Source: Rhodopirellula sp. (GTDB taxonomy: Bacteria; Planctomycetota; Planctomycetia; Pirellulales; Pirellulaceae). From it: a stretch of 64,000 bases of DNA. The notes beneath the pieces were generated by a model. That model did no database searches, was not told where the DNA came from, and worked only from the letters and a program-made list of their open reading frames with translations. The number at the start of each line of letters is the position of its first letter. Position 1 is the stretch's first letter. The DNA is taken from the NCBI GenBank assembly GCA_002689655.1, contig NZHC01000070.1:69272-133271 (forward strand), written 5' to 3'. Shown one piece after another: positions 25,997 to 34,491 of this stretch. Both the position numbers and the translations under genes were made by a program.

Positions 25997-28414
25997 ATGT
26001 ACCGCGGATACCGATTTGGCTTGCAGTTTTTCTTCATAGCAAGCCTCATTGCACTTCAGTCGTACTCAACGGTTTTAGCGGTCAGCGACACGGACAAGCT
26101 CCGTTTTTTTGAAACCAAAGTACGACCGCTGCTAGTCGCTGAGTGCTTTGAGTGTCATTCAGCTGACAAAGCCGAGGGAGGGCTAAGACTCGACAATGCC
26201 ACAACTATCCGAGCAGGAGGTGACAGTGGTGCAGCCGTTGTACCTGGCAAACCGACACAAAGCCTGTTGGTAAAAGCGATTCGATACGAAGATCTTGAGA
26301 TGCCCCCCAAAGCTCCTTTGACGGAATCGCAACAGGACACGCTGGTCAAATGGATTCGCGACGGCGCGATTTGGCCTGCGGGAAACCATTCAAGGCCCGC
26401 TGTAAAAACAGAAACCGAAAAATCATGGTGGGCAGCGCAGCCCTTGACACCCGGCACCGTGCCGTCTGAGTTTGGAGAAAACAGATCCCGTCATCCCATA
26501 GATCGTTATATAGACAAATCCCTCAACGCGGTTGGCTTGACGCGTGCAGAAACAGCAGACCGCCGGCATTTAATCCGGCGGCTATCATTGGACTTATTGG
26601 GACTACCTCCCACCCCTGAACAAATCGAAAAATTCGTTGAGGACCCGCATCCCGATGCCTACAACAGACTCATTAGTCGCTTGTTCGCCTCACCAGCTTA
26701 CGGTGAGCGAATGGCGCGACGTTGGCTCGATCTTGTTCGCTTTGCGGAGTCTGACGGATGGCGTGCTGATGCGTTTCGGCCACAAGCATGGCGTTATCGA
26801 CAATTCGTAACCGATGCCTTCAACGAAGGCATGACCTATGACCAATTTGTCGCCTTACAACTTGCTGGGGATGAGATAGCACCCCATGACAAAACGGCAT
26901 TAGCGGCGGTTGGCTTACTGCGACTCGGGATCTACGAATTCAACCAACGTGACGCCGAGGGTCAATGGCAGAACATTGTGGACGAGATCACAGATGTGAC
27001 AGCTGACATTTTCATGGCTACAGGACTGGCATGCGCAAAGTGCCATGATCACAAATTTGATCCCATTCCACGCAGTGATTACTTTCGCTTCCGTAGCGTC
27101 TTCGAACCCATGCTGTTTGTCGATCAGAAACCTCAAGGCGAGCTGGAGGTGGGTGCACACGAAAAAGTTCAAAAACTCCTGCATGAACTCGCCGAGGTGG
27201 AAGCCGGTGACATCCAGGCGCTTGCTGACGGTGCTGTCGACCGATTCCCCCTCAATGTGCAGGATATGTTCCGGAAGCCGGCAAGCGAACGAACGACCTA
27301 CGAACACCAAATCGCCTATCTCGTTCAACGGCAGGTGATGGATGAAGGAATCACGACTGCGAAAGTCACGAAAGCGATCGGGAAAGAACGGAACGAAAAA
27401 CGTGAAAAGATCCTGAAGCAACTATCAGACCTCAACGCCAACCCCTATGAAGTCGCTGAACTGATCACCGTCGCTGACGCTGATGGCATGATTCGACCGA
27501 CGCGTTTACCGGGACGTACCAAGGGCAATTCTTTTCAACCTGGTGCCCCGTCCGTTCTTGGTGGACAGTCTTTCTCCGAACAACGGGATTCGGCTACAAA
27601 AACAAGCGGACGACGAACTGCCTTAGCGGCATGGATCACGTCTCCAGAAAACCCGATCTCAGCCAGAGTGTTAGTGAATCGAATTTGGCAATACCACTTT
27701 GGAACAGGGCTGGTGGAAAGCCCCAACGATTTCGGACTACTTGGCCTTCCCCCCTCGCATCCCGAACTACTTGATTATCTGGCAAAATCACTCATCGACT
27801 CGAACTGGAACATCCAGCAGTTACAACGGGAAATAGTTAGCAGCAAGACGTATCAGCAAGCGACGCAACACGCTCAATACACCAAGGCTCTGGAAATCGA
27901 TCCCGAAAACCGACTGCACTGGCATCGCACAATCCAACGACTGGATGCTGAGCAATATCGCGATGCACTTCTAGTCGCCATGGGAGCGTTGCAAATGCAG
28001 TACGGCGGCCCAAGCGTCGCAGGCACTCCAGCACGAAGATCGATTTATCTGCAACGCAAACGAAACTCATCCGATGAAATGCTGAATGCTCTCGACGCAC
28101 CCAGCGGTTTGGTTGGGACAGCCAAACGGGATGTCACGACCACAGCTCCCCAAGCACTGATGATGATGAACAGCCCACGTGTTGTTAACGCGGCAAAAAG
28201 TTTTGCAAATAATGTCCGAGGTCAAGTTGCTCATATCGAAAAAGCAAAACGTGGATCCGCGTTTGTGAATCAGGCAGTCGAGATCATCAGCGGGATGCCC
28301 GCGAACCAGCAAACCATTGACCTCCTTGCACCTCTGGCTGCCCGCGGACAGGAAGGCGAAACAGATGTCTGTCACATTCTGATCAACAGCAACTCCTTTC
28401 TGTTCATTGAATAA
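25997..28414 (+). CDS. PSCyt1-DUF1549-DUF1553 (PSD1) secreted protein
   Basis: This 805-residue planctomycete-type protein has a signal peptide (MYRGYRFGLQFFFIASLIAL, cleavage near LAVS). The PSCyt1 domain carries the haem motif CFECHSADKAEGGLRLDN at about residues 50-67. The DUF1549 domain (RHLIRRLSLDLLGLPPTPEQ to about residue 350) contains a second motif, CAKCHDHKFDPIPRSDYF. The DUF1553 domain fills the C-terminus (RVLVNRIWQYHFGTGLVESP, TTTAPQALMMMNSPRV, ending SNSFLFIE). The frame is open another 30 codons upstream (to 25907); I chose 25997 because it puts the signal peptide at the start. It is followed 84 bases later by a DUF1501 gene, the usual partner. The biochemical role of this pair is not established; substrate oxidation coupled to c-type haem is often suggested. 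Confidence 0.92.
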   Translation: MYRGYRFGLQFFFIASLIALQSYSTVLAVSDTDKLRFFETKVRPLLVAECFECHSADKAEGGLRLDNATTIRAGGDSGAAVVPGKPTQSLLVKAIRYEDLEMPPKAPLTESQQDTLVKWIRDGAIWPAGNHSRPAVKTETEKSWWAAQPLTPGTVPSEFGENRSRHPIDRYIDKSLNAVGLTRAETADRRHLIRRLSLDLLGLPPTPEQIEKFVEDPHPDAYNRLISRLFASPAYGERMARRWLDLVRFAESDGWRADAFRPQAWRYRQFVTDAFNEGMTYDQFVALQLAGDEIAPHDKTALAAVGLLRLGIYEFNQRDAEGQWQNIVDEITDVTADIFMATGLACAKCHDHKFDPIPRSDYFRFRSVFEPMLFVDQKPQGELEVGAHEKVQKLLHELAEVEAGDIQALADGAVDRFPLNVQDMFRKPASERTTYEHQIAYLVQRQVMDEGITTAKVTKAIGKERNEKREKILKQLSDLNANPYEVAELITVADADGMIRPTRLPGRTKGNSFQPGAPSVLGGQSFSEQRDSATKTSGRRTALAAWITSPENPISARVLVNRIWQYHFGTGLVESPNDFGLLGLPPSHPELLDYLAKSLIDSNWNIQQLQREIVSSKTYQQATQHAQYTKALEIDPENRLHWHRTIQRLDAEQYRDALLVAMGALQMQYGGPSVAGTPARRSIYLQRKRNSSDEMLNALDAPSGLVGTAKRDVTTTAPQALMMMNSPRVVNAAKSFANNVRGQVAHIEKAKRGSAFVNQAVEIISGMPANQQTIDLLAPLAARGQEGETDVCHILINSNSFLFIE

Positions 28415-28498
28415 ATCACGACCAGATTCTCCACACACCGGCATTAACAAATGCACCACCCACCCTCAAAACTATGCCAAAATGCTAACGTGCCGCAC

Positions 28499-29902
28499 AT
28501 GCAGCCCGTGGTAAATCGTCGACAGATGCTATCGCAGACGGGTGCAGGTTTCGGTGCGGTGGCATTGAACGGGATACTAGCACAAGCAGAAACGCTCAAG
28601 ACAGGGTTAGCGACACAAGGCTGCCACCATCCTGCAACTGCCAAGAGTGTCATCTTTCTCTTCATGGAAGGTGGGCCCAGTCAACTGGATACATTTGATC
28701 GAAAACCATTACTCAATGAATTGGCGGGACAGCCCCTGCCTGCATCGTTTCGCGAACCGATCACAGCCATGGGTGAAAAGGGATCACCGCTTCTGGAATG
28801 CAAACGCAAGTGGAACCGTTACGGTGAAAGCGGCTTGGAAATCAGTGACTGGTTTCCACACGTTGCGCAACATGCCGACGAATTAGCGATTTTGCGATCG
28901 TGCTACGGTGAAGGAATCAACCATTCCGGCGGATGCAACCTGATGAACACAGGCAGCATCATTGCAGGACGCCCCTCATTGGGTTCATGGGTTACCTATG
29001 GCTTGGGGAGCGAAACAGAAGAGCTACCTGCTTTTGTGGTCATGAAAGATCAAAAGAAACCCGGCACCAATGGAGTCCGAAGCTGGGGGCCAGGTTTTCT
29101 GCCATCAACCTTTCAAGGAACGCCTGTCGGCGATGGCCCCACCGACGAAGCAATCGCCAACCTGATATTACCAGCAGGGATCGACGAATCAAGACAACGC
29201 CAAAAGTTGGACTTGATTCGAAAAATCAATGAGATGCATGCTGCACGCCTGCCTAATGTTTCGACTCTCGATGCCCGCATACGCTCGTATGAACTTGCCT
29301 ACCGCATGCAAAGTGCCGCCCCGGAAGCGGTGGACCTGAAACGCGAAACTGCCGCAACTCGTGAGCTGTACGGTTTGAATGACAAGCCAACAGCAAACTT
29401 TGGAGAGATTTGCCTGCTTGCACGACGCATGGTCGAACGAGGCGTTCGTTTCATCCAACTATTCAGCGGGACCGGTAGTGGATGGGACGCGCACTCAGGC
29501 ATTGAATCCAACCATACCAAGTACTGCGGCAGCGTCGACAAGCCGATTGCCGGACTGTTGACCGACCTGCGACGGCGTGGACTACTTGATCAAACCCTCG
29601 TCGTCTGGGGCGGTGAGTTTGGACGCACGCCCATGAGTGAAAAAGGAACCGGCCGAGACCACAATCCCACAGGATTTACAATGTGGATGGCGGGTGGCGG
29701 TGTCAACGGTGGCCAAGTCATCGGAGCCACTGATGAACTTGGACTCTACGCTACAGAAAACCGCGCCCATGTGCATGACATCCATGCCAGTATTCTGCAC
29801 TTACTCGGACTTGATCGCCTTGAGCTTTCCTACAACCACCAAGGCCGACTCGAACGACCGACGGTCAACGAAGGAAAAATGATTCGGCAGCTTATCAGCT
29901 AA
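28499..29902 (+). CDS. DUF1501 protein with Tat signal
   Basis: This 467-residue member of DUF1501, a family related to alkaline-phosphatase/sulfatase folds, is exported by the twin-arginine route (NRRQMLSQTGAGFGAVAL at residues 6-23). Family motifs are SVIFLFMEGGPSQLDTFDRK, LRSCYGEGINHSGGCNLMNT, VVWGGEFGRTPMSEKGTGRD and HNPTGFTMWMAGGGVNGGQ. It pairs with the PSD1 gene 84 bases upstream, the standard planctomycete arrangement, implying a joint extracytoplasmic function. The ATG at 28451 would add 16 residues before the Tat motif and cannot be excluded. Confidence 0.92.
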   Translation: MQPVVNRRQMLSQTGAGFGAVALNGILAQAETLKTGLATQGCHHPATAKSVIFLFMEGGPSQLDTFDRKPLLNELAGQPLPASFREPITAMGEKGSPLLECKRKWNRYGESGLEISDWFPHVAQHADELAILRSCYGEGINHSGGCNLMNTGSIIAGRPSLGSWVTYGLGSETEELPAFVVMKDQKKPGTNGVRSWGPGFLPSTFQGTPVGDGPTDEAIANLILPAGIDESRQRQKLDLIRKINEMHAARLPNVSTLDARIRSYELAYRMQSAAPEAVDLKRETAATRELYGLNDKPTANFGEICLLARRMVERGVRFIQLFSGTGSGWDAHSGIESNHTKYCGSVDKPIAGLLTDLRRRGLLDQTLVVWGGEFGRTPMSEKGTGRDHNPTGFTMWMAGGGVNGGQVIGATDELGLYATENRAHVHDIHASILHLLGLDRLELSYNHQGRLERPTVNEGKMIRQLIS

Positions 29903-30110
29903 CCTGATTCGACATACCCCCACGCACAAATCAATTCTTTAATTCCGCGTATGGGTCGACAAAAAGCTGAATTCCAGTGGCACAACACAACTCACGATGT
30001 AACCGACATGCGGGTTGATCAGGGGCAGAGAAGGGCTCCTGCGACTTCGACCGAAATCTTCGTTGACGCAGTAGCCCGCTTTCCTAGAAACCGCTTCAAT
30101 TTTCTTCAAA

Positions 30111-31136
30111 TCAAAGTGAAGTTGGCTGCACTACTTTCGCAGTTGCCCGCGGCAACTCATCGCCTCGGTCGACTTGAGTCAACCTTGGTGTTTGCATGAC
30201 TCGGAATCCTGTGCCAGAAACCGGCAACGGCTCGACGGCGGCCGCAGGATCAACAGAGCCTTCTTTCAATGGCTTGTTGTTTGGCAACTGCGGTGCTGGC
30301 GGCTCTGGCACCAAATCTGCCGGAGCAAGACGCGAAGGCATTGGCACCTGCTCACCATTCGGGGCAGCAGAACAGGACTGAGTTCCCAAGTACTGGCCAA
30401 GCAAATCCCGCGATGCGGCAAAACCTCTCGCGTACTGAATGGCTCCCAATGTCCCATTGCTGACTACGCCATCATAATTGATGATCAAATCCTGCAACTC
30501 AGATGCCGGAAGACCGTAGTCGACATTTTCGATGATGCGTTGCGGACCAAGATAGTTCAGCCAAACATCACCATCCTCACGTAAGGAAAGTGTCCGCGCC
30601 AATGTTTCGGCTGCCATACGAAGACGCTCCGGTAGCGGCATTTCCAAGCGAGGCCGACTCGATCTGACAACGCCATCATAGAAGGGCTGGCTGGCAACCT
30701 CGACATCCGGGTAGATCACATGTGGGTATTGATAGCTGGTTATTTCCGGGTAAACAAAACCCGGATAGGAGGGAACCGCAATGACCGGGTATGCCGGTGC
30801 AGCAGCAACTGCATAGGGATACGGGACCGGAAGTGGAAAAAAGCGAGCAACCGGCGGCAACGGACGAGAACTCCGGTAAAAACCAACGTTGATTGCTGCG
30901 TAAGGAACTCGTACCCGAGTCCCGCGATGAAAAGGTAGAACATTTACTGAAACGAAGGGGGCTCGCACTCGAACACCACCCGCAGGACGGACAACCAACA
31001 CTTGCGCTTCTGCGTTATTGAAAAGAAAAGCAGACTCGACGGAGAACCAAGAAACCAATAACAACATCGCCCAAGCGACAGGACTTCTCACCCACCCCGG
31101 TGCAACGGCCAGCATCCATTTCGAAATCAGTTTCAT
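30111..31136 (-). CDS. Secreted Pro/Val/Tyr-rich hypothetical protein
   Basis: The 341-residue protein has an N-terminal signal or anchor (about residues 20-45, VAWAMLLLVSWFSVESAFLF). A low-complexity segment rich in Pro, Val, Arg and Tyr follows (VVRPAGGVRVRAPFVSVNV, RPLPPVARFFPLPVPYPYAV). A more structured middle starts near PLPERLRMAAETLARTLSL and includes DGDVWLNYLGPQRIIENVDY, and the tail is Pro-rich. I recognise the style from planctomycete secretomes but no named family. It could be a cell-envelope or surface protein. Four 14-base direct repeats lie about 60 bases upstream of its start. Confidence 0.7.
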   Translation of the reverse strand: MKLISKWMLAVAPGWVRSPVAWAMLLLVSWFSVESAFLFNNAEAQVLVVRPAGGVRVRAPFVSVNVLPFHRGTRVRVPYAAINVGFYRSSRPLPPVARFFPLPVPYPYAVAAAPAYPVIAVPSYPGFVYPEITSYQYPHVIYPDVEVASQPFYDGVVRSSRPRLEMPLPERLRMAAETLARTLSLREDGDVWLNYLGPQRIIENVDYGLPASELQDLIINYDGVVSNGTLGAIQYARGFAASRDLLGQYLGTQSCSAAPNGEQVPMPSRLAPADLVPEPPAPQLPNNKPLKEGSVDPAAAVEPLPVSGTGFRVMQTPRLTQVDRGDELPRATAKVVQPTSL

Positions 31137-31197
31137 TGCATTGTCCTAAGTCTCACTGCGACACATCTATTACGGCTCATGTGCAGCCATTCACACT

Positions 31198-31253
31198 CGA
31201 CTCAGCGCCAACGACTCAGCATTAACGACTCAGCATTAACGACTCAGCGTTCA
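31198..31253. repeat. Four 14-bp direct repeats upstream of the Pro/Val-rich protein gene
   Basis: Units starting CGACTCAGC occur at 31198, 31212, 31226 and 31240. Units two and three (CGACTCAGCATTAA) are identical; the outer two differ only in their last five bases. They lie 62 bases upstream of the minus-strand start at 31136, between that gene and the end of the WD40 gene, so a regulatory role is possible. Confidence 0.85.
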
Positions 31254-31371
31254 AAGCCCAGCACGTCCTCGAACCGGCACAGCGTTTCCACACCAGAAAT
31301 CTATCCCACAGATTCAAGTGTACCTTCCCCGCATCATCTGTGGGGGCCGAATATCCAGGCCCACGTCTGCA

Positions 31372-34300
31372 TCACTCGAGTTCGTGCACCAATTTACCGT
31401 CTTTCACGGTCCAGAACCGAACCTTTCCACTTTGGCCCGCAGAAACCAGACTTGTCCCATCCGGCGTGACACTTAGCGTGTAAAGAAAGTCTCCCGATGC
31501 ATTGAAAGATCTCAAAGACTTTCCATTCGAACTGTCGTAAAGCCTGACTTGTCCATCAGCACAAGCCAACGCCACTTGATTAGTAGCTTCGATAAAGACG
31601 ACCGATGTAATCTCTTTCGAGAAACCAGAAATGGTCCGACGCTGCTCACCAGTCTCAACATTCCATACTTTGACGGTTTGGTCGGCACTCGCTGAAGCGA
31701 TTGTTTGCCCATCGTCTTGCCAAGCGATGGACAAGACATGATGGGTATGGCCTTCGAGCGAACGAATCAGTTCACCTCTTCGCAGATCGAGCAATCGTAT
31801 GGTTTTATCTGCAGCCGAGGAGGCCAAGATTCGACCATCTGGAGAGAAAGATAATCCCAACACGGTATCGCTATGCAGATCGCCAAAATCCCGTACCGGC
31901 CTCCCCGTGTGCACATCAAAGACGACAACCTGACCCGATCGACTCGGTGGTCCGCTTCCAACAGCAAGTGATTTTCCATCTGGGCTGAAATCCAACGCAG
32001 TGACTCGATCGCTAACCACAGTCGGATCATCGACAGCACCAATGGTCCGCTCCAGCACCCAGTTCGATTCAATCGACCAAGACACTGGCGCTGACTCCAA
32101 GTTGAATCCGATCACCATGCTTCCATCAGTAACCACTTGCAACGGTTTCCTATTTGCCGACACAAACTCAGCGACTGCTCGTCCATCGCTTAAACGATAA
32201 ACATCAACACTTCCGTCATTCCTTGCGGCGACAACTACGTCATCCGGACCGATCGTCAAATCACACACAGCATTCCCTGCCGCTGCAACCCCTGATTCCA
32301 ACGATGCCAATCGCTGATCCAACAGTTCTTTGCGAGTGGTTTCTGCTTGAATCACCACCTGATGATTGGGAATAGCATCAGCAGCACGCTTCTGGGCCGC
32401 GGTTGCGGTGCTCAATGCCTGCTTACGTTTTGCGACATCTGCTTCACTTTTTTGCTTGGCATTTTCGGTATCTGTGGCAGCTTTCTTTTGTGCATCCAGT
32501 TCTTTCGCTGATTTTTGATTTATCGTTTCAGCATCAGCGAGCATCTTCTTCGACTGATCAATCTTCGCCTGTTCAGCAGCAGCCTCATCACTTGCTTTTT
32601 TCAAAGTGGCATTCGTCTCGTCGATCATTTTCTGGATGGCGTCTGACTTGGACTTCGCGGCCACCTTGATTTTTTCGGCTTGCTCTGCAGCCGCAGTCGC
32701 CTTTGCTGCTTCTTCCAAAGCTTTTTTGAACTCTGCTTTCTGGGCCTCAAGCTGCTTACTGACTTGATCGACCATCGACTTCTTACTTACCAAAGTCACA
32801 GAGGTTGCTTCGATGATTTTTCTTGCTGACTCAGAATCGGTGCCCGCTTTTGCAATTTTCGCTTCCGTTGCTGCGACAACCGCCACCGCCTCAACTCGCT
32901 TCTTCTCACCTTCGGCCAAAGCAGCGACTGCTTTCTGATGCTCGTCTTTCACCTTTTTTAGAGCAGCATCCTCGTTTTCCAACGTTTTCTTCAATGCTTC
33001 TGTCCGCGCATTCAAACGAGTCAGGGCACCTTTTTGCCGTTCTGAATCACGTTTTGCAGACGCAATCGTTAGTGAGTCAGCACGGCTTTCACGAACTTTA
33101 AAAAGACTTTTTCCATCAAGCGGATTCCACACCTGTATGACACCATCAGATCCGCCCGTCACTATTTTTGACTGATCACCACTGAGTTCGATGGAATCCA
33201 CGGGGGCACCATGCTCCATCTTACGAAGCACGTTATTATCGGCAACATTCACCAGGGAGACAGATCCATTCCCTGATGCAATGGCAACGGCAAGAGCAGG
33301 CTTGGTCAACAGAGCCATTGCCGTCACGTCGGTCAAACCTCCCAAGCTTTCCTGCTGCATCTCCAGACCTGCAGAATCTGCTTTCATACGCAAAAGCTGG
33401 GGATGACCCTCTGGACTGATCCAGGCAACCAGAGTTCCATCACGTGACCAGGCCAGTTCCTTAATCGGACCTCCGGCATCGTATTCAAATCTTCTCTTTG
33501 CCCCGTTGACATCCCACTTTGTGACATTCCCCATCTCGTCCACTGACAACAGGGAATCTAGTGATTCTGACCAGACCATATCTACAACCCGCTCCGTGTT
33601 ACCCTTGAGCGTGCTTTTGAGTTGCTTTTCCCGCAAACTCCAAATTTCAATATCACCGATGGCATTTACTAAAGCCGCAAGATCCTTTGATGGATGAATT
33701 GCCAACCAACCAACAGCATTGGCGAATGGTATCTCATCGATCCCGACCTCTTGCGAACTTCGCCGCCAAAGCCTCACCGTCCGAAAACCACCAGTAGCAA
33801 TAAAATCTGCTTGTGGCGAGACCGCAACTGACTGAATCAAATCAACATCCGTGACCTCGCCTACGGTTAAGGAAGGATCCACCAATCGACCACTGATTTC
33901 ATGAGTCGCTGTGTCCACAACGATCACACGATTGCCTCTGCCGACGACTGCAAAGTTACCATCGGGGGAAACCTGCAAGGAGTAAACCGTACGAATGGAC
34001 TCAGGGATTGGCTGCCATTGAATGGACTCAGCGACTTTTGCTTTCCCCGCTTTCGCTCCTTGATCGATCCAGAGCTTCAACAGGCCCAGTTGCTCGGGAC
34101 TCAACGACTTTGCACCGACACCATTATCCTCTGGCGGCATCAGTGGCTCGTCTCCGCCAACCGCTCGCGTGAACAGCAAACTTTCCGCGGATTTGCCTGC
34201 AACCAATGCAGTGCCCGTATCACCACCTTTAACAATGGTTTCCAGCGTTTCCATGACCAGGCCTCCTTCCGCTTCTTTCGCGTGATGACAGGCAAGGCAA

Positions 34301-34491
34301 TTCTGTTTCAGCAATGGCAAAATTTCGGAACTGTAATCAACGGGCGTATCACGCTCGATTTGCGCAACCTGCAACGGGGGCTCCAACGCATTGGTCTCTG
34401 CGATGTACGCTACACTGAGCACCATTGCTGAAAGGAGCAAGGTGGGCTGCATATAGAAATATCGGTCGGCCACAGAAATGAATCGGATCAT
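31372..34491 (-). CDS. Cytochrome c (PSCyt1)-WD40-coiled-coil-WD40 protein
   Basis: The 1039-residue exported protein has four parts. A signal segment (about 14-35) precedes a PSCyt1 haem domain with CLACHHAKEAEGGLVMET at about residues 65-82. WD40 repeats fill about 160-468 (for example IVTGGSDGVIQVWNPLDG). A highly charged Ala/Lys/Glu segment at about 470-730 (QLEAQKAEFKKALEEAAKAT, KQKSEADVAKRKQALSTAT) should form a long coiled coil. More WD40 repeats follow to the end (LASSAADKTIRLLDLRRGEL, IASASADQTVKVWNVETG). Its ATG overlaps the stop of the preceding gene (ATGA), so it is translationally coupled. It is the last gene of a four-gene operon. A scaffold role with an electron-transfer site is plausible, but the function is unknown. 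Confidence 0.88.
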   Translation of the reverse strand: MIRFISVADRYFYMQPTLLLSAMVLSVAYIAETNALEPPLQVAQIERDTPVDYSSEILPLLKQNCLACHHAKEAEGGLVMETLETIVKGGDTGTALVAGKSAESLLFTRAVGGDEPLMPPEDNGVGAKSLSPEQLGLLKLWIDQGAKAGKAKVAESIQWQPIPESIRTVYSLQVSPDGNFAVVGRGNRVIVVDTATHEISGRLVDPSLTVGEVTDVDLIQSVAVSPQADFIATGGFRTVRLWRRSSQEVGIDEIPFANAVGWLAIHPSKDLAALVNAIGDIEIWSLREKQLKSTLKGNTERVVDMVWSESLDSLLSVDEMGNVTKWDVNGAKRRFEYDAGGPIKELAWSRDGTLVAWISPEGHPQLLRMKADSAGLEMQQESLGGLTDVTAMALLTKPALAVAIASGNGSVSLVNVADNNVLRKMEHGAPVDSIELSGDQSKIVTGGSDGVIQVWNPLDGKSLFKVRESRADSLTIASAKRDSERQKGALTRLNARTEALKKTLENEDAALKKVKDEHQKAVAALAEGEKKRVEAVAVVAATEAKIAKAGTDSESARKIIEATSVTLVSKKSMVDQVSKQLEAQKAEFKKALEEAAKATAAAEQAEKIKVAAKSKSDAIQKMIDETNATLKKASDEAAAEQAKIDQSKKMLADAETINQKSAKELDAQKKAATDTENAKQKSEADVAKRKQALSTATAAQKRAADAIPNHQVVIQAETTRKELLDQRLASLESGVAAAGNAVCDLTIGPDDVVVAARNDGSVDVYRLSDGRAVAEFVSANRKPLQVVTDGSMVIGFNLESAPVSWSIESNWVLERTIGAVDDPTVVSDRVTALDFSPDGKSLAVGSGPPSRSGQVVVFDVHTGRPVRDFGDLHSDTVLGLSFSPDGRILASSAADKTIRLLDLRRGELIRSLEGHTHHVLSIAWQDDGQTIASASADQTVKVWNVETGEQRRTISGFSKEITSVVFIEATNQVALACADGQVRLYDSSNGKSLRSFNASGDFLYTLSVTPDGTSLVSAGQSGKVRFWTVKDGKLVHELE

